NCBI GenBank assembly: GCA_027493525.1
Contig: JAOSKN010000002.1
Location: forward strand, 62,001 to 126,000
Origin: Planctomycetota bacterium
GTDB lineage: Bacteria; Planctomycetota; SZUA-567; H5-PLA8
Direction of reading: 5' to 3'
DNA length: 64,000 nt
Below are positions 15,330 through 25,943 of this stretch, in pieces. The position numbers and the translations under genes are program-made. The notes under the pieces were generated by a model that was not told the origin of the DNA, did not search any database, and was given only the letters and a program-made list of their open reading frames with translations. How positions within the stretch are numbered: the stretch's first letter is position 1; each line of letters begins with the position of its first letter.

Positions 15330-16193
15330 TCAACTTCGGGTAAGCTTTTGCCCATCTGCCCTATGAACTATGAATTCCCTCAGGTTCCGCCTTATCTTTT
15401 GCACTGAGAGGTTTGCCTTGAATCTCTTGCGGATCGCCTTGGCCACATGTTCCAGCGTGTCCCTATTCAGGAGAGCATTGGTGCATTCCCATGAGGTGAT
15501 CTTACAATCTTCCCGATCTCTCCATTTCCTGCCCTTGAGGACATTTCGAATTGCTCGCTCGATGACCTCGTTTCCCCTGGGCAGGCTGGGACAACTACTG
15601 GAATTCCAAAGATAGGCTCTTACTTTGGAAGCAATCCTTGGGAGGACCTCTGGGCGCACGATCTCCCCCACCTGGACCGTTGCGGAATTGACAAACTTGT
15701 CTCGTAGCGGCTTGAATCCATGAAGGCCACGCGAGTAGGTTAGGACTTTTTCTAGTCGTTTGAAGTCTCCTGAGGTCTTCATTACGCAATTTAACAGACG
15801 TACGGGCTCCCTCGGGCCAATATCGGGAGAGTATGCGTAAATCTGCCAGTTATGGAGATTGGTCAGTACCCCGATCCGGAATCTACCGATCGCCTTCCTG
15901 CTCACGAGGTACTTCCGAATTTGGATCGGCCGCAAGGGCGCCTTAAACCGCTTCACTTCTACATAGCACGAGACTTCGTGCGCCTTCGGCTCAAGAAAAT
16001 AGTCAATGAATCCATGTCCAGTCTTTTGCGGTGAAATTTCCCAGAAGGGGTCCCAACGGAATAGGTCGTACAGGCACAAGAAGACAAACATGCTTGTCTT
16101 TGCCTCATCTCCGAGCCTTTCCAACTCAGCAGGCTTACCCTGGCCAGCTTTCTCTAGGAGGCAGACTAAGTTCCGTCTAACTGATTCGGTCAT
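15330..16193 (-). CDS. PD-(D/E)XK nuclease-domain protein
   Basis: This 287-residue protein contains 'GFIDYFLEP....CYVEVKRFK' in its first 110 residues, the Asp and Glu-x-Lys of a PD-(D/E)XK nuclease, followed by 'QIRKYL' and 'RIGVLTNLHNWQIYAY'. That succession is typical of the N-terminal nuclease domain of type I restriction subunits. Here it is not followed by a helicase but by a helical domain of about 150 residues. ATG 16193 is chosen over 16220 because GAGAGGGAA precedes it. GC content is visibly lower than the neighbours, suggesting separate acquisition. It may be a stand-alone restriction effector; the substrate is unknown. Confidence 0.6.
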   Translation of the reverse strand: MTESVRRNLVCLLEKAGQGKPAELERLGDEAKTSMFVFLCLYDLFRWDPFWEISPQKTGHGFIDYFLEPKAHEVSCYVEVKRFKAPLRPIQIRKYLVSRKAIGRFRIGVLTNLHNWQIYAYSPDIGPREPVRLLNCVMKTSGDFKRLEKVLTYSRGLHGFKPLRDKFVNSATVQVGEIVRPEVLPRIASKVRAYLWNSSSCPSLPRGNEVIERAIRNVLKGRKWRDREDCKITSWECTNALLNRDTLEHVAKAIRKRFKANLSVQKIRRNLREFIVHRADGQKLTRS

Positions 16194-16407
16194 TGTTCCC
16201 TCTCTCGTGAAATTATCCAAATCTTGCCAGTGTACAGCTTCAATTCAGGAAAGCGGAAACGCCACCCATGTGGGAACTTCATCTGTGGCATGGAGCAGCA
16301 TCGTCATGGACGCCAGCGCGAATAGTCCAGGGCAAAGGCCAGGCATGCCCCGTGAGACTCCCGTCATGCTTCCTCCTCTCGGCCGGGCATGTCAGTCATC
16401 TCGACTG
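16194..16407. other. Intergenic stretch
   Basis: No gene, repeat or structured element is visible here between the nuclease gene and the exported protein; it must hold the nuclease promoter. Confidence 0.4.
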
Positions 16408-18057
16408 CTATTCGCCCGCCTCTCTCATCATCGCCTTTCTCTGCTCAATCCCCATCTCGATGAAGGCGTTCATCAGGGTCTCCGGCGTGCATGGGATCTG
16501 GATCAGAACCGACGCATTGGTTTCCTTCACCGCGGGCTTGGCCTGCCCAAGCGCGGCGGCCAAGTCGCCGAGCACTTTGAGCTTGTCCAGCCCCGGAGGC
16601 GGTCGAATGCCCTCGGCGGCCTGCCGCAGAAGAGGCTCAAATCCATTCACGATCGCCTGCGCGTCCTCCGTCTTGCCACAGTGAAACGCCACCTCCAGGT
16701 CAATGGCACCGGCGCTCGTGGCCAGGGAGAGAGTGACCAGCTTTGCCGGCTTGAGGAACGCGAATTGTGGCTCATCCGACAGCAGAGAGTGGTCGCGCAG
16801 CATCACCAACAGGGTGGCGGGCGCGCCGATGCCGGCCTTGCGCAGGTCAGCGAGTTGTGCCTCCCTTTCCTTGGATGCGCCGGCGCCAAGGACGGGATTC
16901 ATCGCCATCGCGATCTGCTTCTCGGACCACGCGAACGCGGGCAAGGCCTTGTCCTTCCGGCAAACCAGGAAGCCTCCCGAGGCCGCCGGCTTCAAGGCCG
17001 CCAATTGCTCCTTCCAGCGGTCCTTGGGGAAGCTCCCCTCAAGTGCCAGGGCGATCAGCTTGGGCTTGGGAAACGCCCTAGGCTCTCCCACCATCTCGAC
17101 GTCCGGCGGCACCTCCCGTTTCACCATCTCGACCTTGAGCGCGATCATTCCGCGGTCGCAGCGCGCATTCCCGAAGGCGCGGGCGATCTCGTAGGAGAAT
17201 TCCGTGCCAATATCAAGGCGAGCCAGCATGTCCTGGGTGAACCACAGGTTGTTGGGGATGTCCGCGTACTCCTTCAGGTCCTGCCTACAGAACTTCTCAA
17301 GCTCCTCGTTGCCGCGCTTCTCGCCTAGCCAGGGCTTGGTCCACAGGGACGCGAGGGCCGGCCGGAAGACGATCACGAGGTCAAACTCGGAGGGAACCTG
17401 CGCCAGGATGAAGTCATCCGTTCCCGAGGGGGCAATCCTGGAGTCCTTGCCCTCGATGAGGGCGAGCGATTGCCGGGCCGCCTCCCTGAGGTGGACATCC
17501 GAGTCCTTCGCGGCGGCCAATTGGCTCAACACGGTCTTGGACTTGGCGAGCTTGCGGATGCCGCAAAGCCGCACGGCCAGGATGCGGTCAAGGTGATTGC
17601 GCTCGGCCAATGGCTTGGCGAGGCCAGGCTGCGGCGCCTTCCCCGCCCTCGCGATCAGGTCGTCGTCCGTGACGCCCAGCTTGAGCTTCTGGAAGTGCCG
17701 CTCGGGGTCGGACAGGCTGGCCAGGTCCTGGCCGCCGTGGAGGAAGTGCGGCAGCATCGTCTGCACGCCGTCGAAATATTCCAGCCAGAAGACGCGCTTC
17801 GACTGCTGGAAGGCCTTGACCGAGCGTTCCATCGGCTCGGTCGGCCAGATGATGTCCGCCAACGACACAGCCGGCGGGATGGGCGGCTGGACCTTGTAGC
17901 CGGTCTTCTTCCAGGAGGGCGGGGCCACGCATTGCAGCGAGCCGTCAAGCGCCACCTTCCACTCGATCTCGGCCTCGTGATCCGAGGCCTCGCTGGCAAC
18001 GGCGAGCCCCAAGAGCATGCCGAGGAGGACGAGGGCCGAGCGAGGTTGAAGCGGCAT
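16408..18057 (-). CDS. Exported protein of unknown family
   Basis: This 549-residue protein starts with a signal peptide ('MPLQPRSALVLLGMLLGLAV', cleavage near ASEA). The mature part contains a short HEAT-like stretch ('RILAVRLCGIRKLAKSKTVLSQLAA..DVHLREAARQSLALIEG', around 170-215) and long alpha/beta segments without recognisable catalytic motifs. The C-terminal 130 residues resemble in style the exported protein at 42474. ATG 18057 has GGAG upstream and fits the signal peptide; the open frame to 18150 does not. Proteins of this sort are common and uncharacterised in Planctomycetota. Confidence 0.6.
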   Translation of the reverse strand: MPLQPRSALVLLGMLLGLAVASEASDHEAEIEWKVALDGSLQCVAPPSWKKTGYKVQPPIPPAVSLADIIWPTEPMERSVKAFQQSKRVFWLEYFDGVQTMLPHFLHGGQDLASLSDPERHFQKLKLGVTDDDLIARAGKAPQPGLAKPLAERNHLDRILAVRLCGIRKLAKSKTVLSQLAAAKDSDVHLREAARQSLALIEGKDSRIAPSGTDDFILAQVPSEFDLVIVFRPALASLWTKPWLGEKRGNEELEKFCRQDLKEYADIPNNLWFTQDMLARLDIGTEFSYEIARAFGNARCDRGMIALKVEMVKREVPPDVEMVGEPRAFPKPKLIALALEGSFPKDRWKEQLAALKPAASGGFLVCRKDKALPAFAWSEKQIAMAMNPVLGAGASKEREAQLADLRKAGIGAPATLLVMLRDHSLLSDEPQFAFLKPAKLVTLSLATSAGAIDLEVAFHCGKTEDAQAIVNGFEPLLRQAAEGIRPPPGLDKLKVLGDLAAALGQAKPAVKETNASVLIQIPCTPETLMNAFIEMGIEQRKAMMREAGE

Positions 18058-18242
18058 GGTTGATCTCCAGCAGGCGAGATTCTGGTCAGGGAATCCATAT
18101 ATACTTCGACAAGAGGCTATTGAACTTTTCGATTGATTCAACGATAGCAAACCTACCTACCCTCGACAGATAACAAACGTAAGTCGCGAAATCGGAGACC
18201 CGTTGGCAGGCGAAAATGATAAGGGCATTTTGTGCCCCAGCG

Positions 18243-19010
18243 TCAGCGGGGGTTTAGCCTCCCCGCATACGTGCGCTCGATCACGAAATCTCCATCCACG
18301 TGACCTGGAGCGCCGGAAAGGTACTCGGTCCGGTTGCCGATGCCTCCGGTCGAACCCTGCGTTCCCCGGTACTCGATGCCAACCTTGCGGCCATCCAGGA
18401 TGACCCATCGCACGAGGATGACGCTGTGCCCGGAACCGCCATGCCAGAGCCGGATGAAGTCGCCGGGTTGTGAATCCATAAGGGGAACCTCCCGGCCGAT
18501 CCCCAGCCACTCCATCGCGTGAATCTGCTGTCTCTCCCGCGCTTCCGGAGTCGCGGCATACCAGTGCTGCTGGAACCGGCGAATCTGGGTCACGCTCTTA
18601 TCCTGAAGGAGGCCGGCCTCCTGGGCGGCGCGCATGACCACGGCAAAGGTGAATCCGCAGCAGTACGTCCCGCTCCTGGCCTTCGAGAGGATGCGCTTCC
18701 CCTTGAACCTGATCTCTTCCGGGGTTCCCGTTCCGGAGTCCCAGTTGAATCCGCCGCCGTCGGGGAACGAGTTCGCCACGCGCAATACGAGCGGCTCCGG
18801 GGTCTCCTGCCGAGCGGCCGGCGGTGGCGCATCCTTGAGGTCGTCTTCCGTGCGCGGGCTTGGAGTCGGTGTCGGGCGCGCGGCGCTGACCGGCACGCTT
18901 GCCGCTTGCCCGTCACCATTGGATGAACGAGGCGTAGGAAGGATGAGCGCCAGCGCGATGGCGGCCAGCAGCACGTTCGCGATGGCCAAGGTACGACGCA
19001 GAATCGGCAA
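18243..19010 (-). CDS. Exported NlpC/P60 or CHAP-like cysteine hydrolase
   Basis: This 255-residue protein has an N-terminal hydrophobic segment, probably a signal anchor, then a Pro/Thr-rich linker and a papain-like domain. 'GTYCCGFTFAVVMRAA' carries the candidate catalytic Cys, and 'PGDFIRLW.GGSGHSVILVRWV' carries the catalytic His, the order and spacing of NlpC/P60 and CHAP amidases that cut peptidoglycan or peptides. The start is a TTG at 19010 with GGGAGG 7 nt upstream; no in-frame ATG would keep the hydrophobic segment. The substrate is inferred from the fold type only. Confidence 0.55.
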   Translation of the reverse strand: MPILRRTLAIANVLLAAIALALILPTPRSSNGDGQAASVPVSAARPTPTPSPRTEDDLKDAPPPAARQETPEPLVLRVANSFPDGGGFNWDSGTGTPEEIRFKGKRILSKARSGTYCCGFTFAVVMRAAQEAGLLQDKSVTQIRRFQQHWYAATPEARERQQIHAMEWLGIGREVPLMDSQPGDFIRLWHGGSGHSVILVRWVILDGRKVGIEYRGTQGSTGGIGNRTEYLSGAPGHVDGDFVIERTYAGRLNPR

Positions 19011-19124
19011 TCGCCGCCCTCCCGCGATGGCATCCGTTTCTTATTATCGTCTGGGGGAAGAGTCTGGATTAGGCGAATGGAACTGCGTCATCCTGCTATC
19101 GCTTGCGTCCGGCTTCAGGAATCC

Positions 19125-21086
<1,962 letters not shown>

Positions 21087-21487
21087 GTGGCCTCGGCGGG
21101 ATAGGGCGGGGAAATCCTCGCACCGGAGAACCTGGCAGCGACCTTCCGCCACACGAGCATTGGTATTCCATCTTACATGATGCGCTGCCACCGCAAAGGT
21201 CTTTGCTCTCCCGCCGCGCCTATCCGGCGGCCAAAGGCGGCAGGCCAATTGTCGCGCTCCGCCAGGGGTTCCCCTAATGGAATATCTTGGGACTCCCACG
21301 GATTTATGTGTAGGGGGCATACTCCGGCCCCTTGGCTGACCGTCGAATCCTCAACAACAACTGGGAGTTCTTCCAGTTCTGCTTGTTCCAGTGCCGAAGT
21401 CCCATCCACTCACGCCTCCGTGCCGCCCGAAATAGGGTGTGCTTTGGGCCTACCTCTGCCACCGTAATGGCTACGGAGGAAAGGCCC
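21087..21487. other. Divergent intergenic region between histidine kinase and AAA+ gene
   Basis: About 400 bp between two divergent genes. It must contain both promoters, but no clear -35/-10 pair or operator palindrome stands out. GGAGGAAAGG at 21476-21485 is the ribosome site of the AAA+ gene. Confidence 0.4.
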
Positions 21488-22891
21488 ATGTCGATCGTCT
21501 GGATGCGCACCCCCGAAGGCTTCAAGCGAGCCGAGCTTCTCGAAGGCTCCCCCTCTCAACGCCTGCTGAAGATCGGCGGCGAGGAAGTGGCCATCCCTGG
21601 CGAGAACCTCCCGCACGAGAACTTCTTCCCCGCCCTGTACGAGGGCGAGGCCAAGCCCGACGTGTGGGAGTTCGAGGGACGGTCGCTGCCCAAGGTCAGG
21701 TCCGAGCAGTTCGGCAACCCCGAGCAGGCCAAAGCGCTAGTGCCGGAGGTCGAGCCGTACCACTTCCCTCGCTTGGAAACCGTCTGCATCCTGGACGGCA
21801 TCATCGGCGGCGACCACATGCTGCTGTTCGGCGGCACGGGCACGGGCAAGACCTCCAGGGTGCTCCAGATCGCCGCGCGCATCGGCCAGCCCGTGGTCCG
21901 AGTGAACTTCAACGCGCAGGTGTCGCCGTCAGACCTTCTTGGATTCATGGGCATCGGGGCGCAGGGGACAGTCTGGCATGACGGGCTCCTGACCACGGCC
22001 ATGCAGGAGGGCTACTGGATTCTCCTGGACGAGTTGGACTTCTGCCCGCCCGACGTGGCCAGCGTGCTCTTCCCCGTGCTGGAGAAGGTCAGTCGCGTGG
22101 TATTGAAGGAACATCCCACCGGGAAAGTGGTGACCGGCGAGCGCCTCAAGCCCTGGACCGAGGCGCGCATGACGGGCTTCCGCGTCTTCGCGACCGGGAA
22201 CAGCTTCGGCGGCGAGGCCAACGGCTACCACGGCACGCAGCAGCAGAACAAGGCGCTCCTGAACCGGTTCACGGGCCACGGCCGCGTCGTCCAGATTGCC
22301 GGGATGTCGCCCCGCGACGAGAAGGCGATGCTCCGCGAGCGCTGCCCCTGGCTGCCCGAGAAGCTGGTGCGTCGCGCCGTCAAGTTCGCGCAGAAGGTCC
22401 GGCAGTCCGACGGGCAGAACGCCGCCGTCTTGCCCGACTTCTCGACGCGGGAACTCCTGAACTGGTGCGAGAAGACCATGCAGACCCGCAGCCCCGTGCA
22501 GGCGGCGAGCATGACCTTCCTGCCCCTAGTCGAGGACGAGAGCACCCGCGGCGCATTGCAGGACGCGATCCTGGCCATCGTGGGGCGACGGCTGGTCCTG
22601 AATGGCAGCGGAAACGCCGATCCGCGCCCACCGCGCGTGCCCGCCGATCCCAACGCCCGCGGGAGCGCCTCCGTGCTCGACCCGGCCAACCCGAACCGCG
22701 AGGCCGAGTTCCTGGCCGTGCTCGATGCCCGCGCCAAGGGCCTCTCGTGGAAGGCCATCGAGGACTTGCCCGTGCTTCGGCTCGCCCGCCGCAACGGCAT
22801 GACCGCCTGGGAGATCCTCCACCGCGCGCCCGCCGACCTGTACGCGAAGCATGCCGACCGGATCGCCAGTGCCAAGAAGCCCGCGAGGTGA
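21488..22891 (+). CDS. CobS/MoxR-like AAA+ ATPase, partner of the vWA protein downstream
   Basis: This 467-residue ATPase has Walker A GGTGTGKT (115-122), Walker B WILLDELDF (177-185) and 'FRVFATGNSFGG' as sensor 1, in the dynein-like/MoxR branch that includes CobS. Residues 1-100 hold an unrecognised N-terminal domain, and the C-terminal 120 residues are a separate region with 'GRRLVLNGSG' and 'WEILHRAPADLYAKHADRIA'. ATG 21488 is set by GGAGGAAAGG. It is followed after 47 nt by a zincin-vWA gene, as in cobS-cobT. No cobalt chelatase large subunit (CobN) is nearby, so it probably serves another remodelling task, as do many CobST-like pairs in accessory DNA. Confidence 0.8.
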   Translation: MSIVWMRTPEGFKRAELLEGSPSQRLLKIGGEEVAIPGENLPHENFFPALYEGEAKPDVWEFEGRSLPKVRSEQFGNPEQAKALVPEVEPYHFPRLETVCILDGIIGGDHMLLFGGTGTGKTSRVLQIAARIGQPVVRVNFNAQVSPSDLLGFMGIGAQGTVWHDGLLTTAMQEGYWILLDELDFCPPDVASVLFPVLEKVSRVVLKEHPTGKVVTGERLKPWTEARMTGFRVFATGNSFGGEANGYHGTQQQNKALLNRFTGHGRVVQIAGMSPRDEKAMLRERCPWLPEKLVRRAVKFAQKVRQSDGQNAAVLPDFSTRELLNWCEKTMQTRSPVQAASMTFLPLVEDESTRGALQDAILAIVGRRLVLNGSGNADPRPPRVPADPNARGSASVLDPANPNREAEFLAVLDARAKGLSWKAIEDLPVLRLARRNGMTAWEILHRAPADLYAKHADRIASAKKPAR

Positions 22892-22938
22892 AAACCGGGC
22901 CGAGCCGCTGGAGCGAAACGAGAAGAGAGGAAACGCCA

Positions 22939-25539
22939 ATGGCCATCTTCGCCGCTTGCCGCATGAGGACGTTCGCCCGGTTGATCTCCGACGAGCTTGG
23001 GGTTCGGGTGAAACTCAAGGGCAAGCAGATCCTGGCCCGCGACGGCCGCCCGCCGGTGATCTTCCTGCCCGCCATGGAGTACGCGAGCGAGGAGGCCGTG
23101 CAGGCCGTCCGGGGCTTCGCGCTGCACGAGGCCGGCCACGTCAAGTGGAGCGACTTCCGAGTCTGCCGCGAGATGCGGTCCTTCCCCGAGAAGGAACTGC
23201 ACAACGCCATCGAGGACGAGTGGATAGAACACAAGCTGGAGAGAATTTTTCCCGGTGGCCGCGAGATGCTCGTGGCCGCGCACCGCGAGGGCCTGGAACT
23301 CGTCCACGGCCAGCCCGAGGGCATCCCGGAGCGCTCGTGGTTCGCCCCCGAGGCCAAGCCCGAGATCATCGAGCGCTTCAAGGCGAACATGAAGCCGGAG
23401 TACCTCCGGGTCAATCCCGGCGCGACTGAGGCCGACGCCGAGAAGGCCGCGCAGGAGGCCGCCGAGAAGCTCCCGGACGAGGCCGTCGCCGGCGTCGCCG
23501 CGCGCCTGGAGCTTCGCCGCGCCGCGTTGTGCTGGCTCTACCGCAAGCGCGGATACGACAAGTGGGTCGATCTTCGGGAATGGGACTCGCACCCCTGGCG
23601 GAAAATCTTCGAGGAAGAGACCACTGTGCGCGCGCGGGATAGCTGGCAGGCCCTGGAACAGGCCCGCCGCATCCTGGAGCGCCTGGGCATCCAGGACGCG
23701 CTGCCCGGGGACCGTCGGCCCCTGGAAGAACTTCGCGAGCTTGCCGAGAAGGCCAAGGCCACGAAGGAGGCCGCCAAGGAGGCGCGCCGGAAGCTGGGAA
23801 ACGCCAAGGCCGAGCTTCGCGAGGCCGTCCGCAAGGGCATGGAGGGCAGCCCCGAGCAGGCGGCCCTTCGGGCGGCCCGCCGCGCCCACGAGCGCGCCGA
23901 GAGGGCCACGCGACGCCTCACGGAGCGGGCCGAACGGGCCACGCGGCGCACGGACGCCGCACGGGAGCGCCTGGACCGAGCAACGGCCCGGCTGGAGGAC
24001 CTCCGAAAGCGCCTGGAGGCCTGCCCGGACGCCGACCAGGCCGATCGCCTCCGGGAGCGCGTCGCCAACGCCGAGGGCGTGGCCGAGCGGCAGCAATCCC
24101 GGTTCGCGGAACGGTGCCGCCAAGCGGAGTCTGCCAGCTTCGAGGCGAGTAAGGGTCATGAGACCCTGGCCGAGGCCAAGGACCGGCTGGCGGAGGCCGA
24201 AGGGGCACATTCTGCCCTTCGCAAGGCCCTCTGGGAGAAATCCCAGTCAGAGCGCGCCGAGGAACTGGAGCGCCTGGAGGCCGAGCACAAGGACGCCAAG
24301 GCCAGCGCCGACGCCGCCAAGTCCGAGTGGCAGCGCCTGGCCGGGGAGGTGCGAGCCCGCGAGGAGGCCATCGCCGCGCCCATCCAGCCCGGCGTGCGCG
24401 AGGAAATCGTACGCCGAGCCTGGGACCGCCACCGCTCCCGGCCCGTCGAGGAGGACCTGGAGAGCCTCAACCCCGAGGACGTGCTCCCCGAGATGGAAAC
24501 GCCGGACCTGCCGGACTTCTCCGGCCCCGCCCGCGCCTACGCCGTCGCCGACCGGTCGCTGGACCGCGTCGAGAAAGTAACGGCGACGCCCCAGGCAAAC
24601 GCCGACCACCGGAAGGCGCTGCGTGAACATGCCAAGCTGATCGAGCGGCTGATCGCCAGCCTCCGGCGCCTGCACAGCCCCATCAAGTCCCGCGTGCGCG
24701 TAAACGTCGAGCGCGGCCGGCTGGATGCCAAGCGCCTCTTCCGGGTGGGCATGGCGCTCAGGGGCGCGCCCGTGGACGCCCGCCGTGTCTGGAAGACCGT
24801 CGTGACCAAACCCGATCCGAAGGTGGCCGTCTCGGTCCTCCTGGACTGTAGCGGGTCAATGACCCAAATGAGCCATGGCGGCAGGTCCCGCTATCAGGTC
24901 GCCATTGGAGCCGCCGCGGCCCTCGCCGCCGCCCTTCGCGAGTTGGGCATCCCGCACGAGATCCTGGGCCACACCACGCGGCTGGCAGCCCGGGGCAAGG
25001 ACGCCGAGAAGCCCGACCTGGAGAACTTCAGCCGGTTCGCTCCGTTCCAGGGCTATGTGCTCAAGGGATTCGGGGAAGACGCCGACGCCAGCGCGGTGTT
25101 CTCGCAGTTCGAGATGCACGAGAACTTGGACAGCGAAGCCGTCCTGTGGGCGGCCAAGCGGTTGGAGGCGCGCCCCGAAAAGACCCGGATACTGGTGGTC
25201 ATCTCGGACGGCCTGCCTTCGGCCAGCGACTCGAACACGGGGGAGCTTGAGCGGCACTTGTTGACGGTTTGCCGGACGTTGGAGGCGCGGGAGGTAGATG
25301 GCGTGCACCTCTGCGGCATCGGGATCGGGGAGGAGCGCGTCAAGGCGTTCTACCGTAACGCCGAGGTCATCCAGGACGTGGAGGTGTTGCCGGGAGCGCT
25401 GGTTGGGGTGGTGGAGCGGGTTTTGGTGGTAGGGGGGCGATGCGGTAAAGGTTATCATCACCCAAACGCATTTCAAACCTACCTGCCCCTCATCGATCAT
25501 GGTCGCCAATTCCTCTGCCTTGTGCCGCCTTCCCTGTAG
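22939..25539 (+). CDS. CobT-like zincin, coiled-coil and vWA protein
   Basis: This 866-residue protein has ALHEAGHVKW at 61-70 with a zincin HExxH motif (63-67), then 'HNAIEDEWIEHKLERIFPGG', which provides a downstream acidic ligand. A long charged coiled coil (about 255-480), rich in Ala, Glu and Arg, follows, and a C-terminal vWA domain has MIDAS DCSGS (636-640) and 'ILVVISDGLPSA'. The domain order matches CobT-type partners of MoxR/CobS ATPases, with an extended stalk. ATG 22939 has GAGAGGAAA upstream. The last 35 residues after 'VVERVLVVGG' read unlike the family and may reflect a shifted end. The zincin plus vWA pairing repeats the logic of the gene at 2806 with different sequence. Confidence 0.75.
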   Translation: MAIFAACRMRTFARLISDELGVRVKLKGKQILARDGRPPVIFLPAMEYASEEAVQAVRGFALHEAGHVKWSDFRVCREMRSFPEKELHNAIEDEWIEHKLERIFPGGREMLVAAHREGLELVHGQPEGIPERSWFAPEAKPEIIERFKANMKPEYLRVNPGATEADAEKAAQEAAEKLPDEAVAGVAARLELRRAALCWLYRKRGYDKWVDLREWDSHPWRKIFEEETTVRARDSWQALEQARRILERLGIQDALPGDRRPLEELRELAEKAKATKEAAKEARRKLGNAKAELREAVRKGMEGSPEQAALRAARRAHERAERATRRLTERAERATRRTDAARERLDRATARLEDLRKRLEACPDADQADRLRERVANAEGVAERQQSRFAERCRQAESASFEASKGHETLAEAKDRLAEAEGAHSALRKALWEKSQSERAEELERLEAEHKDAKASADAAKSEWQRLAGEVRAREEAIAAPIQPGVREEIVRRAWDRHRSRPVEEDLESLNPEDVLPEMETPDLPDFSGPARAYAVADRSLDRVEKVTATPQANADHRKALREHAKLIERLIASLRRLHSPIKSRVRVNVERGRLDAKRLFRVGMALRGAPVDARRVWKTVVTKPDPKVAVSVLLDCSGSMTQMSHGGRSRYQVAIGAAAALAAALRELGIPHEILGHTTRLAARGKDAEKPDLENFSRFAPFQGYVLKGFGEDADASAVFSQFEMHENLDSEAVLWAAKRLEARPEKTRILVVISDGLPSASDSNTGELERHLLTVCRTLEAREVDGVHLCGIGIGEERVKAFYRNAEVIQDVEVLPGALVGVVERVLVVGGRCGKGYHHPNAFQTYLPLIDHGRQFLCLVPPSL

Positions 25540-25556
25540 GTGTAACTTACCGGTCT

Positions 25557-25943
25557 ATGTTGAGCGAAGCGGATACCCGCGCCAAACTCATAGACCCAGC
25601 CATCCATGCTCGTGGTTGGACCGAGGATCTGATCTGCCGCGAAGTTACGCTCGGCGCGGTCGAAATTGTGGCCGGGCGGCCACGTCGTCGTTCCACTGGA
25701 CGGACCGACTATACGCTGCGAGTTCGGGTGAATCCTGAGACCCAGCCAATTGCCGTCGCGATGTTGGAAGCAAAGAAAGAATCCCTTCCTCCCGGTCATG
25801 GCCTGGATCAGGCCAAGGGCTACCTGAACTGCGGCAGGCACAACGTACAGTTCGTATTCTCTTCCAACGGTCACCTTTTCGTCGAATTCGACCGTTCGAC
25901 GAGGCTTGACGTCCCAGCCCAGGCCGCTCTCCGAATTTCCTAG
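25557..25943 (+). CDS. hsdR: Type I restriction subunit HsdR, N-terminal nuclease part (split gene)
   Basis: These 128 residues form the N-terminal PD-(D/E)XK domain of a type I restriction endonuclease R subunit: 'LSEADTRAKLIDPAIHARGW', the Asp in 'RTDYTLRV' and the Glu-x-Lys in 'AVAMLEAKKES'. The frame then reads 'FVEFDRSTRLD' and runs to a stop at 25941, while the normal continuation ('TSQPRPLSEFPSPADLRARYE') is found one frame over, starting at 25906. One extra base near 25900-25906 explains the split. It may be a true mutation, programmed frameshifting or an assembly error. The start has no strong ribosome site. Confidence 0.8.
   Translation: MLSEADTRAKLIDPAIHARGWTEDLICREVTLGAVEIVAGRPRRRSTGRTDYTLRVRVNPETQPIAVAMLEAKKESLPPGHGLDQAKGYLNCGRHNVQFVFSSNGHLFVEFDRSTRLDVPAQAALRIS

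Noticed and set aside
22225-24210. 661-residue minus-strand frame across the CobT-like gene
   Set aside because: Antisense shadow of the coiled-coil region; Leu/Ala/Arg-rich without motifs, while the plus-strand gene has zincin and vWA motifs.
21488-25539. Cobalt chelatase CobS-CobT for vitamin B12 synthesis
   Set aside because: No CobN or other cobalamin gene is in the window, and the extended coiled coil and N-terminal domains differ from standard CobST; only a family-level likeness is kept.
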